Numbered from the stretch's first letter, positions 7,011-15,650 are shown. The stretch is DNA of 25,554 nt from an uncultured Fidelibacterota bacterium (GCA_937893835.1 CALCSS010000239.1:1-25554); one strand, 5' to 3'. The notes: generated by a model from the letters alone, not told the origin. Translations and numbers: made by a program.

Positions 7011-9263
7011 ATGAAAAAAATATACTCAACGCTTATCAGGCTCAATAGCATACAATTCAAATATAGGACCATTATATCTTTTGTTATTGTATTGATCGCA
7101 ATGATCGGCTCAGATATGTTGTTCCATGGCTACTTCCCCTATATAGTAGAGTTTTTTGACAACAAACTGAATATTGACCTCTCTAATCCTGATACGATTG
7201 CTCTGGATTTTGCTCCAGAGATCTGGGGTGGGGTACTCGCAATGGTTCTGGGAACCTTGATCATTGTCATTGCGATTGCGGCAGAATCTTCACCAAAACT
7301 GATGGATCTATTTGTAAAAGACTGGCTGAGTCTGGTTTATGTGTGGTTCCTGATCATTGCATCTTTACACGCAGTATTGATCATGTTCTATGTTGAACCA
7401 CTTGGTCGGGTATCAAGTTCAGTCCTCAATACTTATATTTATCTTTTCATTGGGTCGATATTTACACTGCCATATATCTTCTACATTCTTTTATACTCCA
7501 AGACAAGCAACGTTGTCTCGACCATTTCATCGATCATCCAAGGATTTGTCCTGCAGATGAAAAAACCAATGATCAGATCGGCAATGGATGATAGCATAGA
7601 TGTGGTGTCAGAATACCAAAAAGAGATCATGGGATCTCTTGATCAATTGGACGACCTATTGGCCTTTACAGAGTTCAAGGAAACACAGACCAATATTATT
7701 CGAGAGATAAGTGAGATAATACAACTCTATATAACACATAAGTCTGACTTCAATGATAGCTTCTTTGATCTGACAGATACGATAAGGTCCAATGCAACGT
7801 TTCGCACCTATACGGACCTGCAATACAAAGAGATGTCAGATACAAAGACGTTTTATGAGGTCAAGACATTCCGTTTGCTGGGTAGCTCATACATAAAAAT
7901 GATCACCAATGATCGATTTGACATTGCATCACTCATCCCCGCTGAAATGGTGGATATAGGTGTGACGTGTCTAAAAAATAATGATGACACAATACTGGGG
8001 CATGTCAACATACGATTTAACACACTATTTAGATTTGCAATAAAACACGCCTATAAGAATAATGAGCCTAGAAACCTTTACAATCTATCGTTCCATTATT
8101 CCAATATGATTCAAGAATATATAAAGGCCGATAGGGTCGATATGGCGAAATATTGTTATGACAAATTTAAATTCTATGCAAATGACATCTACAAAAATGC
8201 TGAGGCGAACCCTGGCCTATATTTTGTGGTAGACACTCTCACATTTGAATTAAGGAAGTGTCAGGTATTAATACATGAAAAGGGGTGGGGCAACGAAGAC
8301 CAAATGGATCTATTGAAGATGATCCTGCAACTGGACAAACCCCCGGGATATTCAAAAGATGAGGTTGACAAGGGAATCCTAGGTGGAAATAATGGGACTC
8401 GTAGAATTCAAATTGGACTGGCTCTGTTCTACCTTTCCGTTGAAAAATTAGAGTTTGCCACAGCCATAGCAGAAGATTATCTTGATGACCTAGCCTACTT
8501 TGATGAAAAAACCTTTAAGGCAAATGCAAATACCCAGTGCTTTCTCTTATCTATCTTTGGACCACAATTTTGGGAAGATACTGACAGAGGAACTCTCAAT
8601 ATCTATTTCGCACCAGAGAAAGACCAGCTAGACCCATTCAAAGAACTGTTGTTTGGACTTATGGACAAACGACTAGAGGCACTTGAACGTGACGTAAAGT
8701 TTCTCTCACTGGAAGTAGATAAGTTGATGCAGAAACGCAAGAGACAGGATGGATATCTCAACGATGCTGACAAAGAGAGGATGGAAGAATTACAAAGAAA
8801 GATATCCGCAAGAGAAAAGACCGAAGAGGATACGGTAGTAGATTGGTCTATAGATCATGACATATTATACTCACTATTGTGTATCTCATTCTTTGCAGAT
8901 CAAGAGATAGATGAGTTAGAAAAGGATGCTATCTTTACTAGTTATAAACTATTTGTACCAGATATAGACAATGAAATTTTCAATAGAGACTTTGGAATGA
9001 CCACAGACAAGTTCATTGACCTAAAGACAGAAGAGGCACGACAAAATCAATTTGATGAATCACTAGATGTAATTAATGCTGCGGAAAAATTTGATGGTCC
9101 AACCTTGATAAAATTAGTTGATTGTTTTGTTGATATAGCCAATGCTGATGATTTTATTCATGAGAATGAGGTCACTCTCATACAACATGCGATCAAGGCT
9201 TGGGCCCTAGATATTACTGTAGAAAAACCGAAGTCAGGTGAAAAACTAAAAATCCAAAAATAG
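7011..9263 (+). CDS. Four-helix membrane protein with C-terminal TerB-like domain
   Basis: This 750-residue protein has four predicted membrane helices near the N-terminus (about 19-40, 70-91, 106-126, 139-162). A long soluble, helix-rich region of about 390 residues follows. Next come a charged stretch likely to be coiled coil (about 552-605; LEALERDVKFLSLEVDKLMQ) and a TerB-like domain (about 612-740). The latter has WSIDHD, ADQEIDELEKD (629-639) and ADDFIHENE (712-720). The TerB-like part matches the neighbouring stand-alone protein almost motif for motif. With the N-terminus in the membrane, the TerB-like domain is probably cytosolic. I do not recognise the middle region; TPR-like helices are possible but unproven. 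It is convergent with the channel/cNMP operon, stop codons three bases apart. A role in membrane signalling is inferred from context only. Confidence 0.85.
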   Translation: MKKIYSTLIRLNSIQFKYRTIISFVIVLIAMIGSDMLFHGYFPYIVEFFDNKLNIDLSNPDTIALDFAPEIWGGVLAMVLGTLIIVIAIAAESSPKLMDLFVKDWLSLVYVWFLIIASLHAVLIMFYVEPLGRVSSSVLNTYIYLFIGSIFTLPYIFYILLYSKTSNVVSTISSIIQGFVLQMKKPMIRSAMDDSIDVVSEYQKEIMGSLDQLDDLLAFTEFKETQTNIIREISEIIQLYITHKSDFNDSFFDLTDTIRSNATFRTYTDLQYKEMSDTKTFYEVKTFRLLGSSYIKMITNDRFDIASLIPAEMVDIGVTCLKNNDDTILGHVNIRFNTLFRFAIKHAYKNNEPRNLYNLSFHYSNMIQEYIKADRVDMAKYCYDKFKFYANDIYKNAEANPGLYFVVDTLTFELRKCQVLIHEKGWGNEDQMDLLKMILQLDKPPGYSKDEVDKGILGGNNGTRRIQIGLALFYLSVEKLEFATAIAEDYLDDLAYFDEKTFKANANTQCFLLSIFGPQFWEDTDRGTLNIYFAPEKDQLDPFKELLFGLMDKRLEALERDVKFLSLEVDKLMQKRKRQDGYLNDADKERMEELQRKISAREKTEEDTVVDWSIDHDILYSLLCISFFADQEIDELEKDAIFTSYKLFVPDIDNEIFNRDFGMTTDKFIDLKTEEARQNQFDESLDVINAAEKFDGPTLIKLVDCFVDIANADDFIHENEVTLIQHAIKAWALDITVEKPKSGEKLKIQK

Positions 9264-9266
9264 GGT

Positions 9267-9830
9267 CTATCGTGTTAGGGCAAAAAAGAATGCCTGGGTC
9301 AGGTTGGATATATCACCACTGGCAGTAGCTAAATTATTTACTGCTGACTTCGCAACCTCAAAATATACCGCCCCGCCAATTTCAGGGTGATCCATAACGA
9401 TCGTTGTAAAATCCTCCAAACTAAGTATTCCATATTTCAATGGTGTTGTAGCATTGACGTGTGCTGTACGTATGGCATTGTCCAAAACGAGAGAAAATTC
9501 CCCAATCCCAAAGGCTGGTGCCTCCACGACAAAGACTGTAGCCTCTGTCTCTGGGTCTTTTGCTGGGGGTGGGTCGGTGGTCTCCAATCTAATGATTGGT
9601 TTCCTGGATGTTGTGAAGCCACTTGCGGTCTTGACCATCATGTTCTTTGATACCTCAACCTGACCTTGAAAGACAAGGACCATGGTATCTCCTGTATCTC
9701 CCTCAGTTAACAATTGTTCTTTAGGTTCACATTCTTGTATTTCAACGACACTCGCGATAATGGCACACAAATCTATGTTGACCTTACTAAAATGGTTTAT
9801 CTTTTGTATTTGTTCTGCTGTTGGATTCAT
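9267..9830 (-). CDS. Cyclic-nucleotide-binding domain protein
   Basis: This 187-residue protein is essentially one cNMP-binding (CAP-type) beta-barrel domain. LLTEGDTGDTMVLVFQGQVEV (40-60) is the usual barrel entry. GIGEFSLVLDNAIRTAHV (108-125) is the phosphate-binding cassette, with its glutamate (E111) and arginine (R121) in place, which argues for real cyclic-nucleotide binding. A long insert (about 62-104, including a run of prolines) separates the strands and is unusual. There is no DNA-binding helix-turn-helix and no catalytic domain, so it is not a CRP-type regulator. Its start lies four bases after the stop of the K+ channel gene, and the channel itself has no such domain. A separately encoded channel ligand-sensing subunit is therefore the obvious hypothesis. 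Confidence 0.87.
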   Translation of the reverse strand: MNPTAEQIQKINHFSKVNIDLCAIIASVVEIQECEPKEQLLTEGDTGDTMVLVFQGQVEVSKNMMVKTASGFTTSRKPIIRLETTDPPPAKDPETEATVFVVEAPAFGIGEFSLVLDNAIRTAHVNATTPLKYGILSLEDFTTIVMDHPEIGGAVYFEVAKSAVNNLATASGDISNLTQAFFFALTR

Positions 9831-9834
9831 ATCT

Positions 9835-11232
9835 TTACCTTAAAACAAGGGCGCTGTGTTTCCCATCGATCTTATAATCATCAGGGGGATTGATCTCAAC
9901 AACAACATGCTCGTCACTTGTTAAGTTTATACCGGCTCCATCTAGCTGTTCTTTTATCATGTTCCTGATCAATGGGCTTCCACTTTCACCCATCTGCTCG
10001 TCCAAGCTAAATCCTGCTTTTCGAATTGCATACCCGACCAATAACCAACCATACTTGAACTTATAAAAAGCGGAGATCTTATTATGTGTTTGGCCATTTA
10101 AGGTTCTCGGTATTTTAACCTCTTGTAGGCCTTTGTCCTCTTCTTCTTTTAGGATGAGGTCGTCAAAGAACTGTGGGACGCCTGGGTCAGTCACGTGTTT
10201 TGCAAGCAGGTGTGGGACATGCTCATCTGGGATAACGATCTCATTTGCATTTGCACGTTGAAGGTGTGATACGTTCTCCACATCCAACACATGGGCAATC
10301 ACATTACAAGCTTCTGAAATAGACTTGGCAGTTAGGCATGTGAGGACTGTCTTGTCCTCATCTGGGTCTTCATGTGGTAGAAGACCAGAACTGTCTGGTA
10401 GGATCATGAAAGTCCCTGCCTTATCCAAGAATGCCTTTCTCAAAACAGACTCATGGGTAAAATTTTCCGGTATGTGAGTAATGTCCAATCTCTCATACCC
10501 CGTTATTGCCCGTTGAATCACTTCCTTGTCCATCTCGTTCACAAGTATGATCACTGAGGTCGAGTCCTTATTTGATTCAATGAGGTTTAATACCGATGGA
10601 ACTGTCTTGTTCCATCCTGCAATGACCAAGTGGCCGTCAAATTTATTTTCATCCAATGTATCATCTCCTGTTAATCTTTGGGCAACTAATACAGATGCCA
10701 CGGCCCCGCCAAGCAAAGTGACGACACCGAAGTTCAATAACATGATTATTATTGTTAGAAATTTACCCAGATGTGTAATGGGGCTAACATCTCCATAACC
10801 AACTGTTGTAAAGGTCACAATAGACCACCAAAAGGTGTGAAAGAAAGTATCTAACCAATTTGGTTCAGTATCCCCAAAGGTGAAGCTCCCCTCTGTATGA
10901 TCCTTGACACTACCATTGAACATATCATATTCAATGATCGTAAGTGCGCTGGTAGAGATAAGAATAAGCAAGAAGGCCCAGGATGCATATCTAGCAAGTT
11001 CATTCTCAGCATAAAATGTCTGAACTCTATTTACTAATTCAAAGATTGGGTTGGGTGCATCTTTCTCTTTCTCATCCTTCTCATCATCTACGGATATTGC
11101 TTCAAGCGCCTCTATCTCAGGCATTGCATTTAACTGGTCATAGAGTTCCTTATTTGTATCAATTACTGAATCCAATTCAGTTGGAGACACATCAGAGTCC
11201 TGAATTTGGTCTAGTGGAGTGTCTTTATTCAT
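9835..11232 (-). CDS. Two-helix K+ channel with RCK domain (MthK-like)
   Basis: This 465-residue protein starts with an acidic, probably disordered 60-residue segment. Then come TM1 (about 82-103), a pore helix and perfect K+ selectivity filter TTVGYGD (142-148), and TM2 (about 157-186). A cytosolic RCK/TrkA-N Rossmann domain follows (about 199-345), opening with HLVIAGWNKT, much like MthK's HVVICGW. The remaining residues (about 346-465) resemble a second regulatory domain. RCK domains gate such channels by Ca2+, nucleotides or other ligands. It is the first gene of an operon with the cNMP-binding protein. The start follows a run of nine As, and an out-of-frame ATG lies 14 bases upstream. 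Its promoter is likely in the 82-bp gap after carB. Confidence 0.92.
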   Translation of the reverse strand: MNKDTPLDQIQDSDVSPTELDSVIDTNKELYDQLNAMPEIEALEAISVDDEKDEKEKDAPNPIFELVNRVQTFYAENELARYASWAFLLILISTSALTIIEYDMFNGSVKDHTEGSFTFGDTEPNWLDTFFHTFWWSIVTFTTVGYGDVSPITHLGKFLTIIIMLLNFGVVTLLGGAVASVLVAQRLTGDDTLDENKFDGHLVIAGWNKTVPSVLNLIESNKDSTSVIILVNEMDKEVIQRAITGYERLDITHIPENFTHESVLRKAFLDKAGTFMILPDSSGLLPHEDPDEDKTVLTCLTAKSISEACNVIAHVLDVENVSHLQRANANEIVIPDEHVPHLLAKHVTDPGVPQFFDDLILKEEEDKGLQEVKIPRTLNGQTHNKISAFYKFKYGWLLVGYAIRKAGFSLDEQMGESGSPLIRNMIKEQLDGAGINLTSDEHVVVEINPPDDYKIDGKHSALVLR

Positions 11233-11278
11233 TTTTTTTTATTCATTTATCCTAAATCAAACAGATAATTGCAAAAAT

Positions 11279-11306
11279 ACTATAGAATTATTTTAGAATA
11301 AGCAAA
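11279..11306 (-). promoter_or_regulatory. Candidate promoter of the K+ channel operon
   Basis: Reading the minus strand, TTTGCT (11306-11301) is followed after 16 bases by TATAGT (11284-11279). That places the transcription start about 40 bases before the channel ATG, in the only gap where a promoter could separate it from carB. The boxes are moderate matches and no carB terminator is visible, so read-through from carAB is an alternative. Confidence 0.35.
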
Positions 11307-11314
11307 CAGGAAGT

Positions 11315-14300
11315 TTAAGAATGATAATTTTGCATGGAATCTAATTCAATTCTTTTGGATGATACGCGAATGGCTCGCAATGCGGCACTTGCACCAGATA
11401 GTGTTGTTATGGCAACAATCCCATGCTGTATGCAAGACCTCCCTATCGCCTCTTCATCATATCTAGCACGAGCGCCCATTGGCGTGTTAATGACCAAATT
11501 GATCTCGCCATTCTTTATACCATCAACAATGTTTGGGCGACCCTCTCCAACTTTAAATATTGTTGATACCGTTAACCCGTTTCTCTCCAATTCTTTTGCA
11601 GTCCCTGATGTGGCCACTAATGCAAATCCCATTTCAGATAGATCCCTTGCAATTGGTATCACATCTAGTTTGTCAGCATTGTTAACTGAGATAAATACTG
11701 TCCCATCGCTTGGGATCAGTGTCCCTGCGCTGATCGATGCCTTTCTAAATGATTCCCCCAATGTCTTGGACATGCCCATGACCTCTCCTGTAGATTTCAT
11801 CTCGGGGCTAAGAAAAATAGATTCTTCTGGAAACTTATTGAAAGGTAAGACCGCCTCCTTAACTGCAACATAGGGGCTGTGGTCCCATCGTTTCAAATCA
11901 AATTCTTCGAGATTAGCTCCAACTGCAAGCTGAGAAGCGATTCGAGCTAGGGGGACATTTGTGGCCTTACTAACAAAGGGAACCGTTCGACTTGCTCTCG
12001 GGTTAACTTCCAATACATAGACCTGACCATCTTTATATGCAAATTGAAGATTTATCAATCCTATAACATTTAGTTTGAGGGCTAATTCTTTTGTAATTCG
12101 GATGATCTCTTCCAATGCCTCTGCTGTAATTCTATAAGGAGGGAGTACGCATGCTGAATCACCTGAGTGGATACCCGCTTCCTCTATATGCTGCATCACA
12201 GCACCAATGTGGACTGTTTTACCATCACACAAAGCATCTACATCAAACTCAAAGGCGTCCTCTAGAAATTGATCAATGAGAATTGGGTGCCCCTCTGTAA
12301 CATCAGCTGATCTTGAAATATAGTCTATGAGTTGTTTTTTTGAATAAACTATTTCCATGGCCCTACCACCTAATACATAACTAGGTCTTGCAAGAACTGG
12401 GTACCCTATATGTTCTGCAACCTCAATAACTTCGTCTAGTGTGCGACCAGTACCATACTTTGGACATGTAACATCAAGCATCTCAATGATAGATCCAAAT
12501 TTTTCACGATCTTCTGCATGGTCTATGTTCTCTGGTGAGGTACCGATCACAGGTACACCAGAAGCCTCGAGCGCATTTGCGATCTTCAATGGTGTCTGCC
12601 CACCAAATTGTACAAGAACGCCATCAGGGTTCTCAAACTCAACAATATTCAAGACATCTTCAAAAGTGACAGGTTCAAAGTATAGTCGATCAGCAAGGTC
12701 AAAATCTGTGCTCACTGTCTCTGGATTACAATTAACCATAATTGTTTTATATCCTTGGTCCCTTAGGCCAAAAACAGCCTGGACACAACAATAGTCAAAT
12801 TCAATTCCTTGTCCAATGCGATTTGGTCCACCTCCCAATATCATTATTTTCTTCCCTTCAAGTGGCTCTATCTCATTCTCTGAATCATATGTGGAATAAC
12901 AATAGGGTGTTTTTGCAACGAATTCAGCCGCACAAGTATCCACCACCTTGTAGGCGGGGATAGTGGAATCATCTTTACGAATACTGCGAACCTCATTCTC
13001 TGACTTGCCCAACATTCGTGCAATTTGGAGGTCTGAAAAACCATTTTGTTTTAATGTCCATAATGAATCTTTATTGTTCAGTTTGGTCAGGGCCTGTATC
13101 TGACTCAAAAACCAGGGATCTATCTTGGTCAATTGATAAACATCTTCAATAGACTGACCCTCTAAGAATGCTTGTCTAACCTTTAGCAATCTAAAACTCG
13201 TGGAATATCGTAAGGTTGACATATCCAATGACCTTGACCGCATCAAATTTGGATCATTATCTGAAACTGGCTTTGCCTCTAGTCCGTCCAGCCCGACCTC
13301 TAGAGAACGGAATGCCTTCTGCAATGATTCTTTGAAAGTTCTTCCTATGGCCATTACCTCACCAACACTTTGCATCTGTACACCTAAATGCCCGGTTGCA
13401 CTTGGAAACTTCTCAAAGTCAAACCTGGGGACCTTTGTGACCACATAATCAAGTGTTGGCTCAAAGGCGGCCATTGTTTTTCCAGTAATGTCATTGGGTA
13501 GTTCATCCATTGTATAGCCAATTGCCAGTTTTGCCGCTATTTTGGCAATGGGAAATCCTGTGGCTTTTGAGGCAAGAGCAGATGATCGACTGACTCTGGG
13601 ATTCATTTCAATTATAATACACCTTCCATCTAAAGGATTTACTGCGAATTGAACATTTGACCCCCCAGTCTCAACGCCAATGGTTCGTAAGCATAAAATG
13701 GACCAGTTCCTCATGGTCTGAAGTTCTTTGTCGGACAATGTCATTGCAGGTGCGACTGTTATTGAGTCACCTGTATGTACTCCCATTGGATCAATGTTTT
13801 CAATTGAGCAGATGATGACCACATTGTCTGCCTTATCTCTGACCACTTCTAATTCAAACTCTTTCCATCCAAGTAGTGATTCTTCAATTAGAACTTCGGA
13901 TATGGGGCTTGCCTGAAGACCTTTTTCAACCAGGTCTTGAAATTCCTCAAAATTGTATGCGACCGAACCACCCGTACCCCCAAGAGTAAAAGACGGCCTA
14001 ATTATCATTGGAAATTTGATTGAATCAAGCAAGGCATTTGCCTCCTCCCAAGAGTGCACGAACCCTCCTTGAGCAGTTTCAATGCCCACAGAGTCCATAG
14101 ACTCTTTGAACTTTTCTCTATCCTCAGCTCTTTCTATGGCCTGTATCTGTGCACCTATCAATTCCACATCATTAGCATCAAGTATGCCTTTATTGTGTAG
14201 GTCCATTGCCAGATTCAATCCGGTTTGTCCGCCAACGGTAGGTAATATGGCATCTGGTTTTTCGCGTTTTATGATCTCTTCAAGGTATTCGACGGTCAGG

Positions 14301-14503
14301 GGCTCAATGTAGGTTGCATCAGCTATGTCGGGGTCCGTCATTATTGTGGCGGGGTTAGAGTTGACTAAAATAACCCTATACCCCTCTTCCTTCAATGCCC
14401 GAGTCGCCTGTGTTCCTGAATAATCAAATTCACATGCCTGTCCTATAACAATAGGCCCAGCTCCTATGATCAGAATAGATTTTATATCAGTTCTTTTTGG
14501 CAT
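11315..14503 (-). CDS. carB: Carbamoyl-phosphate synthase large subunit
   Basis: This full-length 1062-residue subunit makes carbamoyl phosphate for pyrimidines and arginine from bicarbonate, ammonia (delivered by CarA from glutamine) and two ATP. The internal duplication is obvious: the N-terminal half begins with IGAGPIVIGQACEFDYSG and the second half (from about residue 552) with LGGGPNRIGQGIEFDYC. Each half contains an ATP-grasp core (for example ERAEDREKF and DHAEDREKF, EMNPRVSRSSALASKATG and EVNPRASRTVPFVSKATN). Residues from about 933 form the MGS-like allosteric domain (VFISVNNADK, VATSGTAKEL). The ATG overlaps the end of carA by 17 bases, so translation is probably coupled. A 179-codon open frame on the opposite strand of its 3' end is a shadow. 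Confidence 0.97.
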   Translation of the reverse strand: MPKRTDIKSILIIGAGPIVIGQACEFDYSGTQATRALKEEGYRVILVNSNPATIMTDPDIADATYIEPLTVEYLEEIIKREKPDAILPTVGGQTGLNLAMDLHNKGILDANDVELIGAQIQAIERAEDREKFKESMDSVGIETAQGGFVHSWEEANALLDSIKFPMIIRPSFTLGGTGGSVAYNFEEFQDLVEKGLQASPISEVLIEESLLGWKEFELEVVRDKADNVVIICSIENIDPMGVHTGDSITVAPAMTLSDKELQTMRNWSILCLRTIGVETGGSNVQFAVNPLDGRCIIIEMNPRVSRSSALASKATGFPIAKIAAKLAIGYTMDELPNDITGKTMAAFEPTLDYVVTKVPRFDFEKFPSATGHLGVQMQSVGEVMAIGRTFKESLQKAFRSLEVGLDGLEAKPVSDNDPNLMRSRSLDMSTLRYSTSFRLLKVRQAFLEGQSIEDVYQLTKIDPWFLSQIQALTKLNNKDSLWTLKQNGFSDLQIARMLGKSENEVRSIRKDDSTIPAYKVVDTCAAEFVAKTPYCYSTYDSENEIEPLEGKKIMILGGGPNRIGQGIEFDYCCVQAVFGLRDQGYKTIMVNCNPETVSTDFDLADRLYFEPVTFEDVLNIVEFENPDGVLVQFGGQTPLKIANALEASGVPVIGTSPENIDHAEDREKFGSIIEMLDVTCPKYGTGRTLDEVIEVAEHIGYPVLARPSYVLGGRAMEIVYSKKQLIDYISRSADVTEGHPILIDQFLEDAFEFDVDALCDGKTVHIGAVMQHIEEAGIHSGDSACVLPPYRITAEALEEIIRITKELALKLNVIGLINLQFAYKDGQVYVLEVNPRASRTVPFVSKATNVPLARIASQLAVGANLEEFDLKRWDHSPYVAVKEAVLPFNKFPEESIFLSPEMKSTGEVMGMSKTLGESFRKASISAGTLIPSDGTVFISVNNADKLDVIPIARDLSEMGFALVATSGTAKELERNGLTVSTIFKVGEGRPNIVDGIKNGEINLVINTPMGARARYDEEAIGRSCIQHGIVAITTLSGASAALRAIRVSSKRIELDSMQNYHS

Positions 14504-15578
14504 CTTTCATTAGTTTGATGAATTTTATAAAAAGATATTTGCTATCATGTGGTCCTGGACTTGCTTCAGGGTGATATTGAACAGAAAAAGCAGATAACTC
14601 TTCACACTCTATGCCTGCTAAGGTATTATCATTTAGATTGACATGGGTTGATGAAACATTGCCCGGGAGGGAGCCAAGGTCCACGGAAAAACCATGGTTT
14701 TGGCTTGTGATCTCAATGGATCCTGTCACAATATTCTTTACTGGATGATTAATCCCTCGATGACCAAATTTTAATTTGAAGGTACTAGCGCCTAGTGCAA
14801 GTGCGAGGATCTGGTGCCCTAGACATATGCCAAATATTGGTTTTTTACCAAGAAGTGTACTTACCGTTTCAATGCCATAGGACACTGCTGATGGGTCACC
14901 TGGCCCATTTGAGAGGAAGATTCCATCGGGGCGTGATTCTATTATTTCTGAGGGAGATACATTTGCGGGGAAAATTGTAATATTACAATCTTGCTCTTCT
15001 AGCAATCTCAAAATATTGTGTTTAATGCCGAAGTCAATGGCCGCAACTTCAAATTTTCCTCTTTTTTTATCCGACCAGAAGTATGGGGCCTTACATGTAA
15101 CTTCTTTCGCTAGGTCTAAACCAGTCATATCTGGAACTGTATCCAATTTATCTTTAAGAATATTGATGTCTTTTTCTTCCGTGGATATTATCCCATTCAT
15201 TGCACCATTATCTCGAATATGTCTAGTAAGTGCACGTGTGTCTATATTCTGAATCCCAACGATCTTCTCTCTCTTTAAATATTCGGATATGGATTCTTGT
15301 GATCTCCAATTGGAGGGGACCTCTGTCTCTTCTTTGATCACAAAACCAGCCACCTGTATTTTTTTAGATTCCATATCGTTTGGGTTGATGCCATAATTAC
15401 CTATATGAGGTGCTGTCATCGTAACGATCTGTCTACAATATGATGGATCTGTCAATATCTCCTGATACCCTGTCATACCAGTATTAAAACAAACCTCACC
15501 CACGGTTTCTCCTTGGTGCCCTAGGGACACTCCTTTGAATAACCTTCCATCTGCAAGTAATAACAGTGCTTTTTTCAT
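14487..15578 (-). CDS. carA: Carbamoyl-phosphate synthase small subunit (glutaminase)
   Basis: This 363-residue subunit hydrolyses glutamine and channels ammonia to CarB. The N-terminal CPSase small-chain domain (about 1-140) contains GVSLGHQGETVGEVCFNTGMTGYQE and ILTDPSYCRQIVTMT in its first 55 residues. The class I glutamine amidotransferase domain (about 175-360) has SNGPGDPS, the catalytic cysteine C252 in GICLGHQ, and the H336/E338 pair in QYHPEASPGPHD. All catalytic residues are intact. It is the first gene of carAB. Upstream lies only a 20-base gap to the terminator of the next gene, and the ATG is preceded directly by a 16-bp palindrome rather than a ribosome site, so the transcript may be nearly leaderless. 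Confidence 0.97.
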   Translation of the reverse strand: MKKALLLLADGRLFKGVSLGHQGETVGEVCFNTGMTGYQEILTDPSYCRQIVTMTAPHIGNYGINPNDMESKKIQVAGFVIKEETEVPSNWRSQESISEYLKREKIVGIQNIDTRALTRHIRDNGAMNGIISTEEKDINILKDKLDTVPDMTGLDLAKEVTCKAPYFWSDKKRGKFEVAAIDFGIKHNILRLLEEQDCNITIFPANVSPSEIIESRPDGIFLSNGPGDPSAVSYGIETVSTLLGKKPIFGICLGHQILALALGASTFKLKFGHRGINHPVKNIVTGSIEITSQNHGFSVDLGSLPGNVSSTHVNLNDNTLAGIECEELSAFSVQYHPEASPGPHDSKYLFIKFIKLMKDAKKN

Positions 15579-15581
15579 ACC

Positions 15582-15597
15582 CTATAAAATTTTATAG
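15582..15597. promoter_or_regulatory. Perfect 16-bp palindrome directly before carA
   Basis: CTATAAAATTTTATAG is fully self-complementary and ends three bases before the carA ATG. On the minus strand it contains TATAAA, a good -10 box. It may therefore be the carAB promoter, an operator overlapping it, or both. If TATAAA is the -10, the 5' leader would be only a few bases. No RBS is seen. Confidence 0.4.
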
Positions 15598-15608
15598 ACC
15601 AAAAAAAT

Positions 15609-15650
15609 ATCCAAAAAAAAGGTCATTCTTTAAAAGAATGACCTTTTCAG
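15609..15650 (-). terminator. Rho-independent terminator of the exported LPP20-like gene
   Basis: On the plus strand AAAAGGTCATTCTTT (15617-15631) is followed after one base by its exact reverse complement (15633-15647). Reading the minus strand, the hairpin is followed by eight Ts, as expected for termination of the gene ending at 15721. It also separates that gene from carA. Confidence 0.88.

Noticed and set aside
6290..9263. Tellurite resistance (ter) operon
   Set aside because: Only the TerB-like domain is present; no TerC, TerD or TerZ-type gene is seen, so the resistance label is not supported.
9267..9830. CRP/FNR-type transcription factor
   Set aside because: The protein ends after the cNMP barrel and short helix, with no helix-turn-helix.
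11334..11873. 179-codon plus-strand open frame
   Set aside because: It is antisense to the carB allosteric domain, which is intact on the minus strand; its composition is that of a shadow frame.
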